A stretch of DNA of 64,000 nt from a virus. Position 1 is the stretch's first letter. The number at the start of each line of letters is the position of its first letter. Made by a program: the position numbers and the translations under genes. Where the stretch lies: positions 1 through 64,000 of IMG/VR virus record IMGVR_UViG_3300031837_000008; one strand, 5' to 3'. Shown here piece by piece: positions 34,022-41,142 of the stretch. The notes under the pieces were generated by a model, which saw only the letters and a list, made by a program, of their open reading frames with translations, was not told the origin of the DNA and did no database searches.

Positions 34022-34050
34022 TTGACGTTGGCACCAACCTAAACTATACT
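34022..34050 (+). promoter_or_regulatory. Sigma70-type promoter with displaced dyad
   Basis: TTGACG (34022-34027), 17 bp, TATACT (34045-34050). Here GTTGGCACCAAC (34027-34038) lies in the spacer instead of overlapping the -35, as if six bases (ACGTTG) were inserted relative to the other family members. The leader downstream (GGAATCACT..ACGAAAAGGAAGAA) matches that at 35861. Confidence 0.7.
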
Positions 34051-34097
34051 GGAATCACTCCACTGAATCAAACAACCCAACGAAAAGGAAGAACAAA

Positions 34098-34319
34098 ATG
34101 ATCCACGCGCGAATCACCATCACAGCCTTCGGTGGAACTGATTACAGAACCGGTGCCGACCGTCTTCCTCGTACTTTTGAAGTTTGTGGTTATAACAAAG
34201 AAGAATGCAAGTCTAAAGCACTTGACATGTATGGTGACTATAGCCAAGTCTCCAAGTACGTTGAATTCGATCCTGATTTTCCGCCCCAGTATGCCCACAT
34301 GGACGAAGAAGATCTATAA
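34098..34319 (+). CDS. Hypothetical small protein
   Basis: 73 aa, ATG 34098 after AAAAGGAAGAACAAA. Single gene behind its own promoter cassette. Small mixed fold with an acidic end (MDEEDL). An overlapping frame at 34132 is a shadow. Function unknown. Confidence 0.6.
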   Translation: MIHARITITAFGGTDYRTGADRLPRTFEVCGYNKEECKSKALDMYGDYSQVSKYVEFDPDFPPQYAHMDEEDL

Positions 34320-34334
34320 AATCTAGTGTCAAAT

Positions 34335-34409
34335 CTGCCCTTAGCTCAACGGATAGAGCAACAGCCTTCTAAGCTGTGGGTCTAGGTTCGATTCCTAGAG
34401 GGCAGACCA
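34335..34409 (+). tRNA. tRNA-Arg (anticodon TCT)
   Basis: 75 nt with encoded CCA. Acceptor CTGCCCT pairs with AGGGCAG; D stem GCTC/GAGC; anticodon stem ACAGC/GCTGT around loop CTTCTAA with anticodon TCT (reads AGA); T stem CTAGG/CCTAG with loop TTCGATT; discriminator A. It lies between two promoter cassettes and is the only tRNA I found. Confidence 0.95.
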
Positions 34410-34433
34410 ACTATAAACTATTTAAAATAAATG

Positions 34434-34462
34434 TTGGCACCAGCACCAAATTAGTCTATACT
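34434..34462 (+). promoter_or_regulatory. Sigma70-type promoter, TTGGCA family
   Basis: TTGGCA (34434-34439), 17 bp, TATACT (34457-34462), in GTTGGCACCAGC, starting 24 nt after the tRNA. Leader contains AAAGTCCTAACGAAA, shared with 45529. Confidence 0.75.
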
Positions 34463-34517
34463 GGGTTCATGGTTAAGTAATAACCGATTCAAAGTCCTAA
34501 CGAAAAAGGAAAAGATC

Positions 34518-35165
34518 ATGAACTATTCAGTAGACCCCCATATTTTAGCCCTAATCCTAGTGGCTGTTATTGCTGGTGCCTTGATCGTCGCCTTCTGGCG
34601 AATTGCCTTGGTAGCAGCCCTAATTGTTGTTGTACTCGTGTTCATGGGCCACAGTTCGGATCCGATGACCGGGGTCTCCGATTTCTTAGGTTCAGCCGTT
34701 GATGCCTATCATGCGAAGCTGAATCAGAATTTAATCACCATTCCGCCAGTAACTGTTGGTGACGTCCTGAACAAGGCTACTGACGTAGCCTCGTCTGCCA
34801 TCTCAAATGCTGATGTGCCTCCGGTTGCGAGCGCGAGTTCCACACCAGCAGAGACCGACGAGGCTGGGCCAGCAAACGAGTCCAGCAACCCGAATGCACC
34901 ATCCCCGATGTCACAGGTTGAACACCAGTTTTTGGACCAGTGCATGGCTCGAAATGATAACAATGCTCGTCAATGCGTGGTCGACTGGTACGCAAAGAAT
35001 CCTTGGGCTTGGAATAAGAAACAGGCTGAAATCAGTGAACAAGAAAAGTCTGACGATGAGGATACGGACACGAAAGAAATTGAAGCCGACAACAAGGCCG
35101 ACAGTTCCAACTCAATCGTCCCCCCAATTCAGAGTACGAAGATCATCGTACAGGATCAACAGTAA
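34518..35165 (+). CDS. Membrane-anchored protein with disordered tail
   Basis: 215 aa. Residues ~8-45 hold two closely spaced hydrophobic helices (HILALILVAVIAGALIV, then ALVAALIVVVLVFMG); the rest is soluble, Ser/Pro/Ala-rich (95-130), with a short helical domain at ~130-170 containing two Cys, then an acidic Lys/Asp tail. Probably inner-membrane with a long cytoplasmic or periplasmic tail. Function unknown. First gene behind the 34434 promoter. Confidence 0.6.
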   Translation: MNYSVDPHILALILVAVIAGALIVAFWRIALVAALIVVVLVFMGHSSDPMTGVSDFLGSAVDAYHAKLNQNLITIPPVTVGDVLNKATDVASSAISNADVPPVASASSTPAETDEAGPANESSNPNAPSPMSQVEHQFLDQCMARNDNNARQCVVDWYAKNPWAWNKKQAEISEQEKSDDEDTDTKEIEADNKADSSNSIVPPIQSTKIIVQDQQ

Positions 35166-35174
35166 GGATTTATC

Positions 35175-35345
35175 ATGTCGTTAAAGCAAGCCTTATGTGA
35201 ACGTTGCCACAAATTTGGATATATTGGTTACGACGAAGAGATGGAACAAAGTATATGCGGTAAATGTAGTCTAGACTTTACTGAGTCCATGGAACAGTAC
35301 GAGATCGACAAGCATCACCGCATTGCCGAAAGCAACGAATATTAA
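35175..35345 (+). CDS. Small double C-x2-C zinc-ribbon protein
   Basis: 56 aa from ATG 35175 to TAA 35345. CERC (8-11) and CGKC (28-31) form a likely zinc ribbon; acidic and His-containing tail. TAAGGATTTATC supplies the ribosome site. Function unknown. Confidence 0.6.
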   Translation: MSLKQALCERCHKFGYIGYDEEMEQSICGKCSLDFTESMEQYEIDKHHRIAESNEY

Positions 35346-35355
35346 GGACCCAACA

Positions 35356-35463
35356 ATGTACAAATTTGAACAACAATCCAAGTTAAATTCTACCTTGGGA
35401 CTGCTTGGTGCCTGTATCCTTGGTATGCTTCTGGCCATCACCATATTCTTTCAACTTAGCTAG
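35356..35463 (+). CDS. Very small single-pass membrane protein
   Basis: 35 aa. Polar N-terminal 12 residues then one hydrophobic helix (LGLLGACILGMLLAITIFF). ATG 35356 follows AAGGACCCAACA. Function unknown. Confidence 0.5.
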   Translation: MYKFEQQSKLNSTLGLLGACILGMLLAITIFFQLS

Positions 35464-35471
35464 GACTTGAA

Positions 35472-35825
35472 ATGACACATGTTAAGGCAGCAGAACGATT
35501 GATTGCCACGTCCTTCGTTGGGGCTATGGCTAACTTGAATCCGAAGACGACGGGCATACCTCATGTTGTCGTGTGGATTTCAAAGAAGGAACCAACACAT
35601 GCTTGTCGTGTGAAAGTTTCCAATATACGCGGTAAGTTCTCGGGCGAGGACAATTTTTCAATCGCGCTTCACGATGAGTCTATCGAAGGCGAAGTGAAGG
35701 TTTCGCCGAAAGATGTGAAGGCCGTCATCGAATGGATGAACCTGAACCGTAAGGTCATTCTGAAATATTGGAATGACCCCGAGTTTGACGTTGCCGAGTT
35801 GCTGGCGAAACTCAAAAAGATTTGA
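35472..35825 (+). CDS. LKYW paralogue family, short copy, with AAxRL N-terminus
   Basis: 117 aa, ATG 35472 with AGGACTTGAA upstream. Residues 5-12 are KAAERLIA, the terminal tag seen in many proteins after 51 kb. Then TGIPHVVVW, NFSIALH and VSPKDVKAVIEWMNLNRKVILKYW, matching the two tandem genes at 10 kb. The last third is partly duplicated as a broken fragment at 36316. Function unknown. Confidence 0.6.
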   Translation: MTHVKAAERLIATSFVGAMANLNPKTTGIPHVVVWISKKEPTHACRVKVSNIRGKFSGEDNFSIALHDESIEGEVKVSPKDVKAVIEWMNLNRKVILKYWNDPEFDVAELLAKLKKI

Positions 35826-35832
35826 TTAGATG

Positions 35833-35860
35833 TTGGCACCATCTTAAATTGTGCTATACT
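35833..35860 (+). promoter_or_regulatory. Sigma70-type promoter, TTGGCA family, extended -10
   Basis: TTGGCA (35833-35838), 16 bp, TATACT (35855-35860), preceded by TGC to give an extended -10. GTTGGCACCATC has an imperfect right arm. Starts just after the stop at 35825. Confidence 0.7.
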
Positions 35861-35907
35861 GGAATCACTGCACTGAAGCAAACAGTCCAACGAAAAGGAA
35901 GAATAAA

Positions 35908-36315
35908 ATGGGTACGCGAGCAATCACCAATGTTTTTGAAAACCAACAGCCTCTTGTTAGCCTGTACGTTCATAGCGATGGCTATCCTTCGGGCCACGGA
36001 CTGGCACTGGCAGAATTTCTCAGTACCCAGCGTTTAGTTACCGGGTTAGGTCCAGCTGATACACAACGAAGTTGTAACGGCGCTGGCTGTTTGGCTGCCC
36101 AATTGATTGCTTCACTCAAAACATGCCCCGGCCATATTTATGTTCGGGCTTATGACGCAGCTGCGACTGAAGAATTCAGATACGATATTCGAGTCGAAAC
36201 CTGGGTTGGGCTTGAAGCCCCAACTCTGCGCGTTCAAGTTTTTAGTCGGAAGCCCGAAATGTTGTTCTCGGGTGGTGTCGAGGAATTCCTTAAATGGTGT
36301 AAGTCGGAAGCTTGA
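35908..36315 (+). CDS. Conserved phage protein, MGTRA family
   Basis: 135 aa from ATG 35908 (AAAAGGAAGAATAAA upstream). Begins MGTRAITNVFENQQPLVSLY, then HSDGYPSGHGLALAEFL and CNGAGCLAAQL, a pattern I recognise from many phage genomes as an uncharacterised conserved protein. The C-terminal part (LFSGGVEEFLKWCK) is a small helix. Function unknown. Confidence 0.7.
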   Translation: MGTRAITNVFENQQPLVSLYVHSDGYPSGHGLALAEFLSTQRLVTGLGPADTQRSCNGAGCLAAQLIASLKTCPGHIYVRAYDAAATEEFRYDIRVETWVGLEAPTLRVQVFSRKPEMLFSGGVEEFLKWCKSEA

Positions 36316-36374
36316 ATCTGAACCGTAAGGTCATTCTCAAGTGTTGGAACGACCCTGAGTTTGACGCTGCCTAG
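36316..36374 (+). pseudogene. Fragment of the 35472 gene
   Basis: CTGAACCGTAAGGTCATTCT is identical to 35742-35761 and the following 40 nt match with about nine differences, encoding LNRKVILKCWNDPEFDAA then TAG. Only the last quarter of the gene is present, a remnant of tandem duplication around the promoter and MGTRA gene. Confidence 0.7.
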
Positions 36375-36389
36375 TTTCTAGGGATTACC

Positions 36390-36581
36390 ATGAACGACAA
36401 ACCCTGTTACGCGAACGCAGACTGCATGTCTGCCGCCTGGAACGATGGACACACCTATGGTCTAAAAGGTGTGTACGCCCAGAACTACATAGACCTAAAT
36501 ACTCAGGCATGGTTTGATTATGCAGACGGCTGGACGACCGGGTACGCTGAACGAGACATATATCATGACGACAAAGAATAG
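36390..36581 (+). CDS. Hypothetical small protein
   Basis: 63 aa, ATG 36390. Aromatic and acidic (NDGHTYGLKGVYAQNYI), two Cys near the start. Overlaps the next gene by 17 nt. No family. Confidence 0.5.
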   Translation: MNDKPCYANADCMSAAWNDGHTYGLKGVYAQNYIDLNTQAWFDYADGWTTGYAERDIYHDDKE

Positions 36582-36978
36582 CAACAAGCAGATAGATAAG
36601 GTGATGGCTTTCTTGTGCTCCTTCCTAGGTACGGGCTATGAGTTGGAATCTTATTACGGCACGGGACACGGTGTTAGCTGGCCCACGCAGAATATAAATA
36701 ATCTGGTGATTCAGGTAGATTTGAGTACCTGTGTGGGTGGTCGTCGCAGTTTCCTACTTGATGTGTGGTTATGGACTGCATACGAGGATACCGACGTAGA
36801 CGGCGCACGTTTTACCATAAAGTTCAGTACGTTTACGAGCTTCCAAAAGAGCTGGGAGCGAAAGCTAGGCGAAGTTGTCGAGGACTATCGCGCAGACATA
36901 CGCAGAATCCAGCTCGGTATAGACGACACCCAAGCCTTTATGTTGAAGGTAACGCAATTGCCGCTACCTCAGAATTGA
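36565..36978 (+). CDS. Hypothetical protein
   Basis: 137 aa from ATG 36565, overlapping the previous gene; longer frames from 36514 are possible. Begins MTTKNSNKQIDKVMAF. Mixed fold with a beta-rich centre and helical C-terminus. No motif recognised. Confidence 0.5.
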   Translation: MTTKNSNKQIDKVMAFLCSFLGTGYELESYYGTGHGVSWPTQNINNLVIQVDLSTCVGGRRSFLLDVWLWTAYEDTDVDGARFTIKFSTFTSFQKSWERKLGEVVEDYRADIRRIQLGIDDTQAFMLKVTQLPLPQN

Positions 36979-36990
36979 TTAAGAGACTGA

Positions 36991-37020
36991 CTGACGGGTT
37001 GAGTGTGCGTGTGGTATAAT
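36991..37020 (+). promoter_or_regulatory. Sigma70-type promoter
   Basis: CTGACG (36991-36996), 18 bp, TATAAT (37015-37020) with upstream TGG making an extended -10. Different from the TTGGCA family and lacking its dyad. Serves the run of genes from 37070. Confidence 0.6.
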
Positions 37021-37069
37021 TGAAGTGTCACACGCATTCACACCAATCAATCTAATTGGGGGATTCACT

Positions 37070-37513
37070 ATGAGCCTCAGATCGAAGGCTAAAGCAGAGA
37101 AGAAACGTGAGCAATTAAGACTGCAACGCGAACGAGAGGTTGCAGCAGTAAATGCACGCGTAGCAGAATTGAAGACTAGGACCGCAGGATTTGCCAGGTC
37201 ACCGCGCCCGCCAGAAATGGATGAAGCCTATAACCGCGCAAAGATACCGGTCTACGCACGACAGAACAAAGTACACCATGTCGGGACTTTGCACTCACGG
37301 TTTGATATGTCCGTGACGCCAAAGAAACCCGTGGTTGTTGGTGATGGTGGTGAGACCTCAGAAGAATTAATGTTGCGCGAGGTGAAGGCCCTAGAGCGCA
37401 CTCGCGAGATCCAGAAGAGAGTTGACGTCGCCTTTAATAAGGGAGGGCTTCAACTCCTATCAGAGGGTGAGTTCGAAGCCATGCGTAAAGGTGAGTTAAG
37501 GAGACGGTCATGA
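37070..37513 (+). CDS. Basic coiled-coil protein
   Basis: 147 aa from ATG 37070 (GGGGATTCACT upstream). N-terminal 60 residues are Lys/Arg/Glu-rich helix (KAKAEKKREQLRLQREREV); the rest is mixed. Overlaps the next gene by ATGA. Function unknown. Confidence 0.55.
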   Translation: MSLRSKAKAEKKREQLRLQREREVAAVNARVAELKTRTAGFARSPRPPEMDEAYNRAKIPVYARQNKVHHVGTLHSRFDMSVTPKKPVVVGDGGETSEELMLREVKALERTREIQKRVDVAFNKGGLQLLSEGEFEAMRKGELRRRS

Positions 37514-37914
37514 AGTTGGAAGTCGGTGACAAGATACATTGGCTAGGCGGCGACCGATCTGGATTAAAATCGAGGCCGACTAAAGATGGTACCATCATTA
37601 GTATAAATCCTGGTGCTAGACGCCCAATGGAGCCTGAGTGGGTTTATGTGGCACCTTGGGTCAAAGCGGGGTTCCCAATCTTGATTTTGGTGCGGGACAT
37701 CGTAAAGGTCAACGGCAAGGATGTTAGAGCTGAAGCCAAAGTAGAGAAGGATATGCAAGAACACATGCTGCTTGTCTACGAATTCGCGTCGTCTTACAAC
37801 CGTGACTCACTACGCGACCCAGACGCATACGCAAAAATACACGCCGCACTCAAACAGCGGATGCGTGAGCTTTTCCGCAAAGCCAATGCCAACAAAGAAG
37901 GGAGCGCCACATGA
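37510..37914 (+). CDS. Hypothetical protein
   Basis: 134 aa, ATGA overlaps at both ends. Starts with a KLEVGDKIHWLGGD strand and beta-rich N-terminal half, reminiscent of small SH3-like barrels, then a helical C-terminus. No firm family. Confidence 0.5.
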   Translation: MKLEVGDKIHWLGGDRSGLKSRPTKDGTIISINPGARRPMEPEWVYVAPWVKAGFPILILVRDIVKVNGKDVRAEAKVEKDMQEHMLLVYEFASSYNRDSLRDPDAYAKIHAALKQRMRELFRKANANKEGSAT

Positions 37915-38354
37915 GCTACATGAATACTGAAGTCCCCGCATCTGGGCCTAATTTTGATCTTCTGCGTGAAGCCTTTAAAGTTATTGAGGATTCACCTGAA
38001 GAGGAAATCAACCTAGATAAATGGGTGTGCGGCACCCAGTTCTGTGCCGGAGGTAAGCTAACCACGGTTAAGAAATTCCAAGACCTAGGTCTTGGACTCA
38101 CACCTCTATATGGTGATCGGAGATACCCACCAGATTGGTTGTATCTGTCTGTGGATGGTAATAACTTTCTGGGATTTAAGGCCCTGTCTAACCTATTCGG
38201 TATACCCTATCCCGACGCAGAATTTCTATTCGATAGCGTTATCGATAATTACCATGACGAACCACGCAGTGTAGACTGGGAGAAATGTACTGACCGTCAA
38301 ATCTTCCTGTCCCGTATGCGTGTATACTTTATCAGAGAAGGCCAAACTCTTTAA
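37911..38354 (+). CDS. CGTxxCAxG family protein, copy 1
   Basis: 147 aa, ATGA-coupled. Residues ~8-60 read NFDLLREAFKVIEDSPEEE.., then WVCGTQFCAGGKL; the C-terminus reads CTDRQIFLSRMRVYF. Copies at 38363 (next gene) and 49190, and an out-of-frame remnant at 42241, share this layout. Phage proteins with a C-G-T-x-x-C-x-A-G motif are widespread; function unknown. Confidence 0.65.
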   Translation: MSYMNTEVPASGPNFDLLREAFKVIEDSPEEEINLDKWVCGTQFCAGGKLTTVKKFQDLGLGLTPLYGDRRYPPDWLYLSVDGNNFLGFKALSNLFGIPYPDAEFLFDSVIDNYHDEPRSVDWEKCTDRQIFLSRMRVYFIREGQTL

Positions 38355-38362
38355 GGACTCAA

Positions 38363-38824
38363 ATGGACTCAGTCTTGAAAGACCAGGGGATCCCAAACTT
38401 CGATCTGCTGCGTGCTGCTTACGAAGTGATAAAAGATTCTCCTGACGAGGAAATCAACCTGGATACCTGGGTGTGCGGAACGCAGTTCTGTGCTGCTGGC
38501 AAGTTAACACAGGCAAAGAAATTCAGAGACCTTGGATTACGTCTAGAACGTGATAGGCGTTTTTTTGACGACGACCTGACGTACTTCCACCTAGTGTTTA
38601 GAACATCAGAAGATGCGGACCCGAGTTATAGTTTTAACGCGCTGTCGAAATTATTTAATTTTCCTAGGACTTGTTATGACCTTATTGCTAGGGAACTTTT
38701 TGACTCAGTAAAAACTAACGAACAAATTGAGGACTATGTAGATTGGTCTGCCTGTACCGACCGTCAAATATTTTTATCGCGCATGCGTCTATTCTTTACT
38801 AAACACAATCAAGTTTTGGTCTAA
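38363..38824 (+). CDS. CGTxxCAxG family protein, copy 2
   Basis: 153 aa, eight bases after copy 1. NFDLLRAAYEVIKDSPDEE, WVCGTQFCAAGKL and CTDRQIFLSRMRLFF show direct tandem duplication from copy 1. Divergent middle with an extra loop. Function unknown. Confidence 0.65.
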   Translation: MDSVLKDQGIPNFDLLRAAYEVIKDSPDEEINLDTWVCGTQFCAAGKLTQAKKFRDLGLRLERDRRFFDDDLTYFHLVFRTSEDADPSYSFNALSKLFNFPRTCYDLIARELFDSVKTNEQIEDYVDWSACTDRQIFLSRMRLFFTKHNQVLV

Positions 38825-38828
38825 GACT

Positions 38829-39149
38829 ATGAACCATAATCCACAAATAGTAGCTCTGATTTTTGCTGTGCTTGCCCTAACCCTGAGCTTATTCTCCATA
38901 TCTTATTCTTGGTTTCGTTGGTATCGAAAAGATTATGTGACTCGCTATCTACTCAAGTCAGAGTTGAAACGAATGCAGGTCTTGACCGAAGCCTTCAACA
39001 AGGTTTATATTAAGACTTCATCAGCGGCTGATGATGAGGATTGGTTAGAGGCTGCATTGATTGCCCGACAAATAGTTAAGGCTCTAGGCACCAATGATTT
39101 AATAGACGACTCATCATTTTATCAAGTCTACTCAAAAAACATTTCCTGA
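38829..39149 (+). CDS. Single-pass membrane protein
   Basis: 106 aa. Residues ~6-30 are a hydrophobic helix (QIVALIFAVLALTLSLFSIS) with aromatic boundary, then a basic stretch and a soluble helical tail. Probably inner membrane with a cytoplasmic tail. Function unknown. Confidence 0.55.
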   Translation: MNHNPQIVALIFAVLALTLSLFSISYSWFRWYRKDYVTRYLLKSELKRMQVLTEAFNKVYIKTSSAADDEDWLEAALIARQIVKALGTNDLIDDSSFYQVYSKNIS

Positions 39150-39166
39150 TATTGAACAGACAAGCT

Positions 39167-39382
39167 ATGAAAATTCGCATAATTAACCATGGACGTTCGT
39201 TCGAAATTGATCCTTATGAAAAATGTGGGTCACCCTCGGTAGGTCGGGGTCGAACTATGAAAGAAGCGTTAGGCGATTTTCTGATCAGTTATCAGAAAGA
39301 GCTGGGGCTTGAAATTGATCTAGATGAAGCAGCACAGAAAACAGAAAGAAATCGCCGTCGGCGGGAACTAGCTAAACGCTAA
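39167..39382 (+). CDS. Hypothetical small protein
   Basis: 71 aa from ATG 39167; a TTG at 39152 is in frame. Short beta start (MKIRIINHGRSFEI), then a helix and an Arg-rich tail ending RRRRELAKR. No family. Confidence 0.5.
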   Translation: MKIRIINHGRSFEIDPYEKCGSPSVGRGRTMKEALGDFLISYQKELGLEIDLDEAAQKTERNRRRRELAKR

Positions 39383-39393
39383 AGGTAAATAAC

Positions 39394-39618
39394 ATGACTG
39401 ATCGTTATCATTCTCTTACAGTTGTGCTGGACAAAGACCTACGCGAGGACGACGCAGAAGTTATAATCTCTGCGATAAAGTGCTTGCGTAGTGTCGTCAG
39501 TGTTACCGGCAATGTTAGTGTTGCCGACTACGACCTTCACGTGGCACAAGTGCGCGCACGTATGGACATCATCGATAAGTTGAACGAGGCACTATACCCG
39601 AAGAACCAAACGAAATGA
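39394..39618 (+). CDS. Conserved small phage protein
   Basis: 74 aa. YHSLTVVLDKDLREDDAEVI then AIKCLRSVVSVTGNVS and a helical tail. This pattern (a V-L-x-K-D/I-R-x-D-D-A segment followed by an IKx(I/L)R helix) appears in many phages as an uncharacterised protein. ATGA-coupled to the next gene. Confidence 0.6.
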   Translation: MTDRYHSLTVVLDKDLREDDAEVIISAIKCLRSVVSVTGNVSVADYDLHVAQVRARMDIIDKLNEALYPKNQTK

Positions 39619-39992
39619 AATACTCCTACAACGAAGTCGAGCTTCGCGTAGTTGCCTTAAAGCTTAAGGGGCAGGTGACTGCGTACCCTTACGGGTCAGT
39701 TCAGGACATTGAGCAGCTGATTCTGAAAGACATGCGGGAAATCATAGATGAGAATTACGACGCACTCTCAGAAGGACGTGCTTCGTTCAACATGATGGTC
39801 GGTGGTTATTACATTGCGGTCAATAGTTACCCAGCTGACAAGCATAGACCAGAGCATGAAGTATGCGTTACGTTCTTGTTGAGTCCTACGCACTTTTTCA
39901 TAAAGGAGGCTGAAGCACTGTATGGTACAGAGTTAGAAATTTACAGAGTCATAAATGTTGTTGACGATGACGACGAGGACTACTTACGCTGA
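39615..39992 (+). CDS. Hypothetical protein
   Basis: 125 aa, ATGA-coupled. Helical N-terminus and a beta hairpin around MMVGGYYIAVNSYP, with an acidic end (VVDDDDEDYLR). No motif. Its TGA overlaps the probable CTG start of the next, damaged gene. Confidence 0.5.
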   Translation: MKYSYNEVELRVVALKLKGQVTAYPYGSVQDIEQLILKDMREIIDENYDALSEGRASFNMMVGGYYIAVNSYPADKHRPEHEVCVTFLLSPTHFFIKEAEALYGTELEIYRVINVVDDDDEDYLR

Positions 39993-40626
39993 AAGCCTGG
40001 ACTGACTATCCGATAACCCAATTGGGTGACCGCCCGCACGCAGAGGCACCCGTGCGCGAAGTCGAGATCATAAGCTACGACCGTAACAAGTATTGCCAAG
40101 TATTAGTTGGCGGTGTTATCGAATCGATAAAGCGTGGGTATATATATACCGCAAGCCCGGTCGCTATGGCGAGGTACGCATTGTGGACAGGCGTCGGCTC
40201 AGGGACTACCGTGGTAGACACATATGGAAGCTTGAACGCGCTTGGGGTCACCAGACGAGCTATCATATCTACTCGTATGATCCGCAACAATCGTACCCAG
40301 ATTTTGAATCTATTTCTGCAGTTAAGGCCTATATAGTTAAGCATCAGATCACCGAGGGGGAAGTCTGGAAAGACCATAGCACGTATGGCCATGGCACTTC
40401 ACGTTTTGACCACGATTTTTGGCGATCCATCAACGACCCCGGTTACAAACGGCTGGAACCCAATCAGGTGTGCGCCATGTGGGAAGGGCTGGATCCACGC
40501 GCTATCGTAGACAGCGGACGGCCGTACAAAGAGTGGGAACCAATGTTGCGGCAGGCCTTCGCCCGTGCGATTGAGGACCACGTATTGCAGGAACTAACCA
40601 ATAATGCAACTCAACCTAAAACATAG
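39989..40626 (+). pseudogene. Conserved phage gene frameshifted at a (TA)5 repeat
   Basis: In the first frame from CTG 39989: KAWTDYPITQLGD, EAPVREVEIISYD, KYCQVLVGGV, IKRGYIY. At the TA run 40139-40148 the family pattern jumps frames and continues RKPGRYGEVRIV to the stop at 40626. Removing one TA unit restores a single frame reading RGYIYRKPGRYGEV, the expected family sequence. No ATG/GTG/TTG start is available where homologues begin; the overlap is CTGA instead of ATGA. Two open frames (from 40022 and 40093) are therefore pieces of one ~210-codon gene. Inactivated, or switchable by repeat slippage. Confidence 0.65.
40139..40148 (+). repeat. (TA)5 dinucleotide run at the frameshift point
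   Basis: TATATATATA preceded by GGG and followed by CC. Four units would keep the gene in frame; five do not. Confidence 0.8.
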
Positions 40627-41068
40627 GGCAGTACTCGGGGCCTTCACCTTCTACACTAGATGGACCACCTTCAAGGACTTGAGAGGGCTGCAAGCTCGTC
40701 ACATTCACAAGCTAAGCCCACGGACGTTCGACAACTTGTGGCGTGTGGGCTATGTAGCACTTGGTATATCCAATACGTGTAAGGCGCTGGTAAAGGCGGG
40801 TCTCATGGTGCGCGTCGGTGAAGTCTATAGGCCATGGACCTCACCTAGAGGAGTGGACTGCGCGTATAAAAGCCCGGTCTTTGCCCCCACTGACTACGGA
40901 CTGATGCTCATGTTAAATGAGCTGGATCTCGCGTGCCTGCCACTAGAGAAAGACCTACAAATCTTACGCCTCGACATTAGGAAATCTGAATCTGATAGTT
41001 ACCACCCACGTTTCGCCATGCATGCACCACGTACCTGGGATATTGACTTCCGCCAGCATATTCTATGA
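40604..41068 (+). CDS. Hypothetical protein truncated by a 10-bp duplication
   Basis: 154 aa as read, ATG 40604 overlapping the damaged gene. Helical, with a possible winged-helix-like segment (ALVKAGLMVRVGEVYRPW). A perfect tandem duplication of ATATTCTATG at 41058-41077 places TGA early. Deleting one copy continues QHILWDPTEADHLKLSRN.. to TGA 41141, one base before the next ATG. The ancestral protein was therefore about 176 aa. Function unknown. Confidence 0.6.
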   Translation: MQLNLKHRAVLGAFTFYTRWTTFKDLRGLQARHIHKLSPRTFDNLWRVGYVALGISNTCKALVKAGLMVRVGEVYRPWTSPRGVDCAYKSPVFAPTDYGLMLMLNELDLACLPLEKDLQILRLDIRKSESDSYHPRFAMHAPRTWDIDFRQHIL

Positions 41069-41077
41069 TATTCTATG
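41058..41077 (+). repeat. Perfect 10-bp tandem duplication
   Basis: ATATTCTATG twice in a row. Length not divisible by three, hence it truncates the gene it lies in. Confidence 0.9.
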
Positions 41078-41142
41078 GGACCCAACGGAAGCCGATCATT
41101 TAAAACTCAGTAGAAATCGTAGACGTCTATTAGGAAATTGAT

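Noticed and set aside
40022-40336. Open frame at 40022 and the one at 40093 as two separate genes
   Set aside because: The conserved family pattern runs from one into the other across the TA run, so they are one damaged gene.
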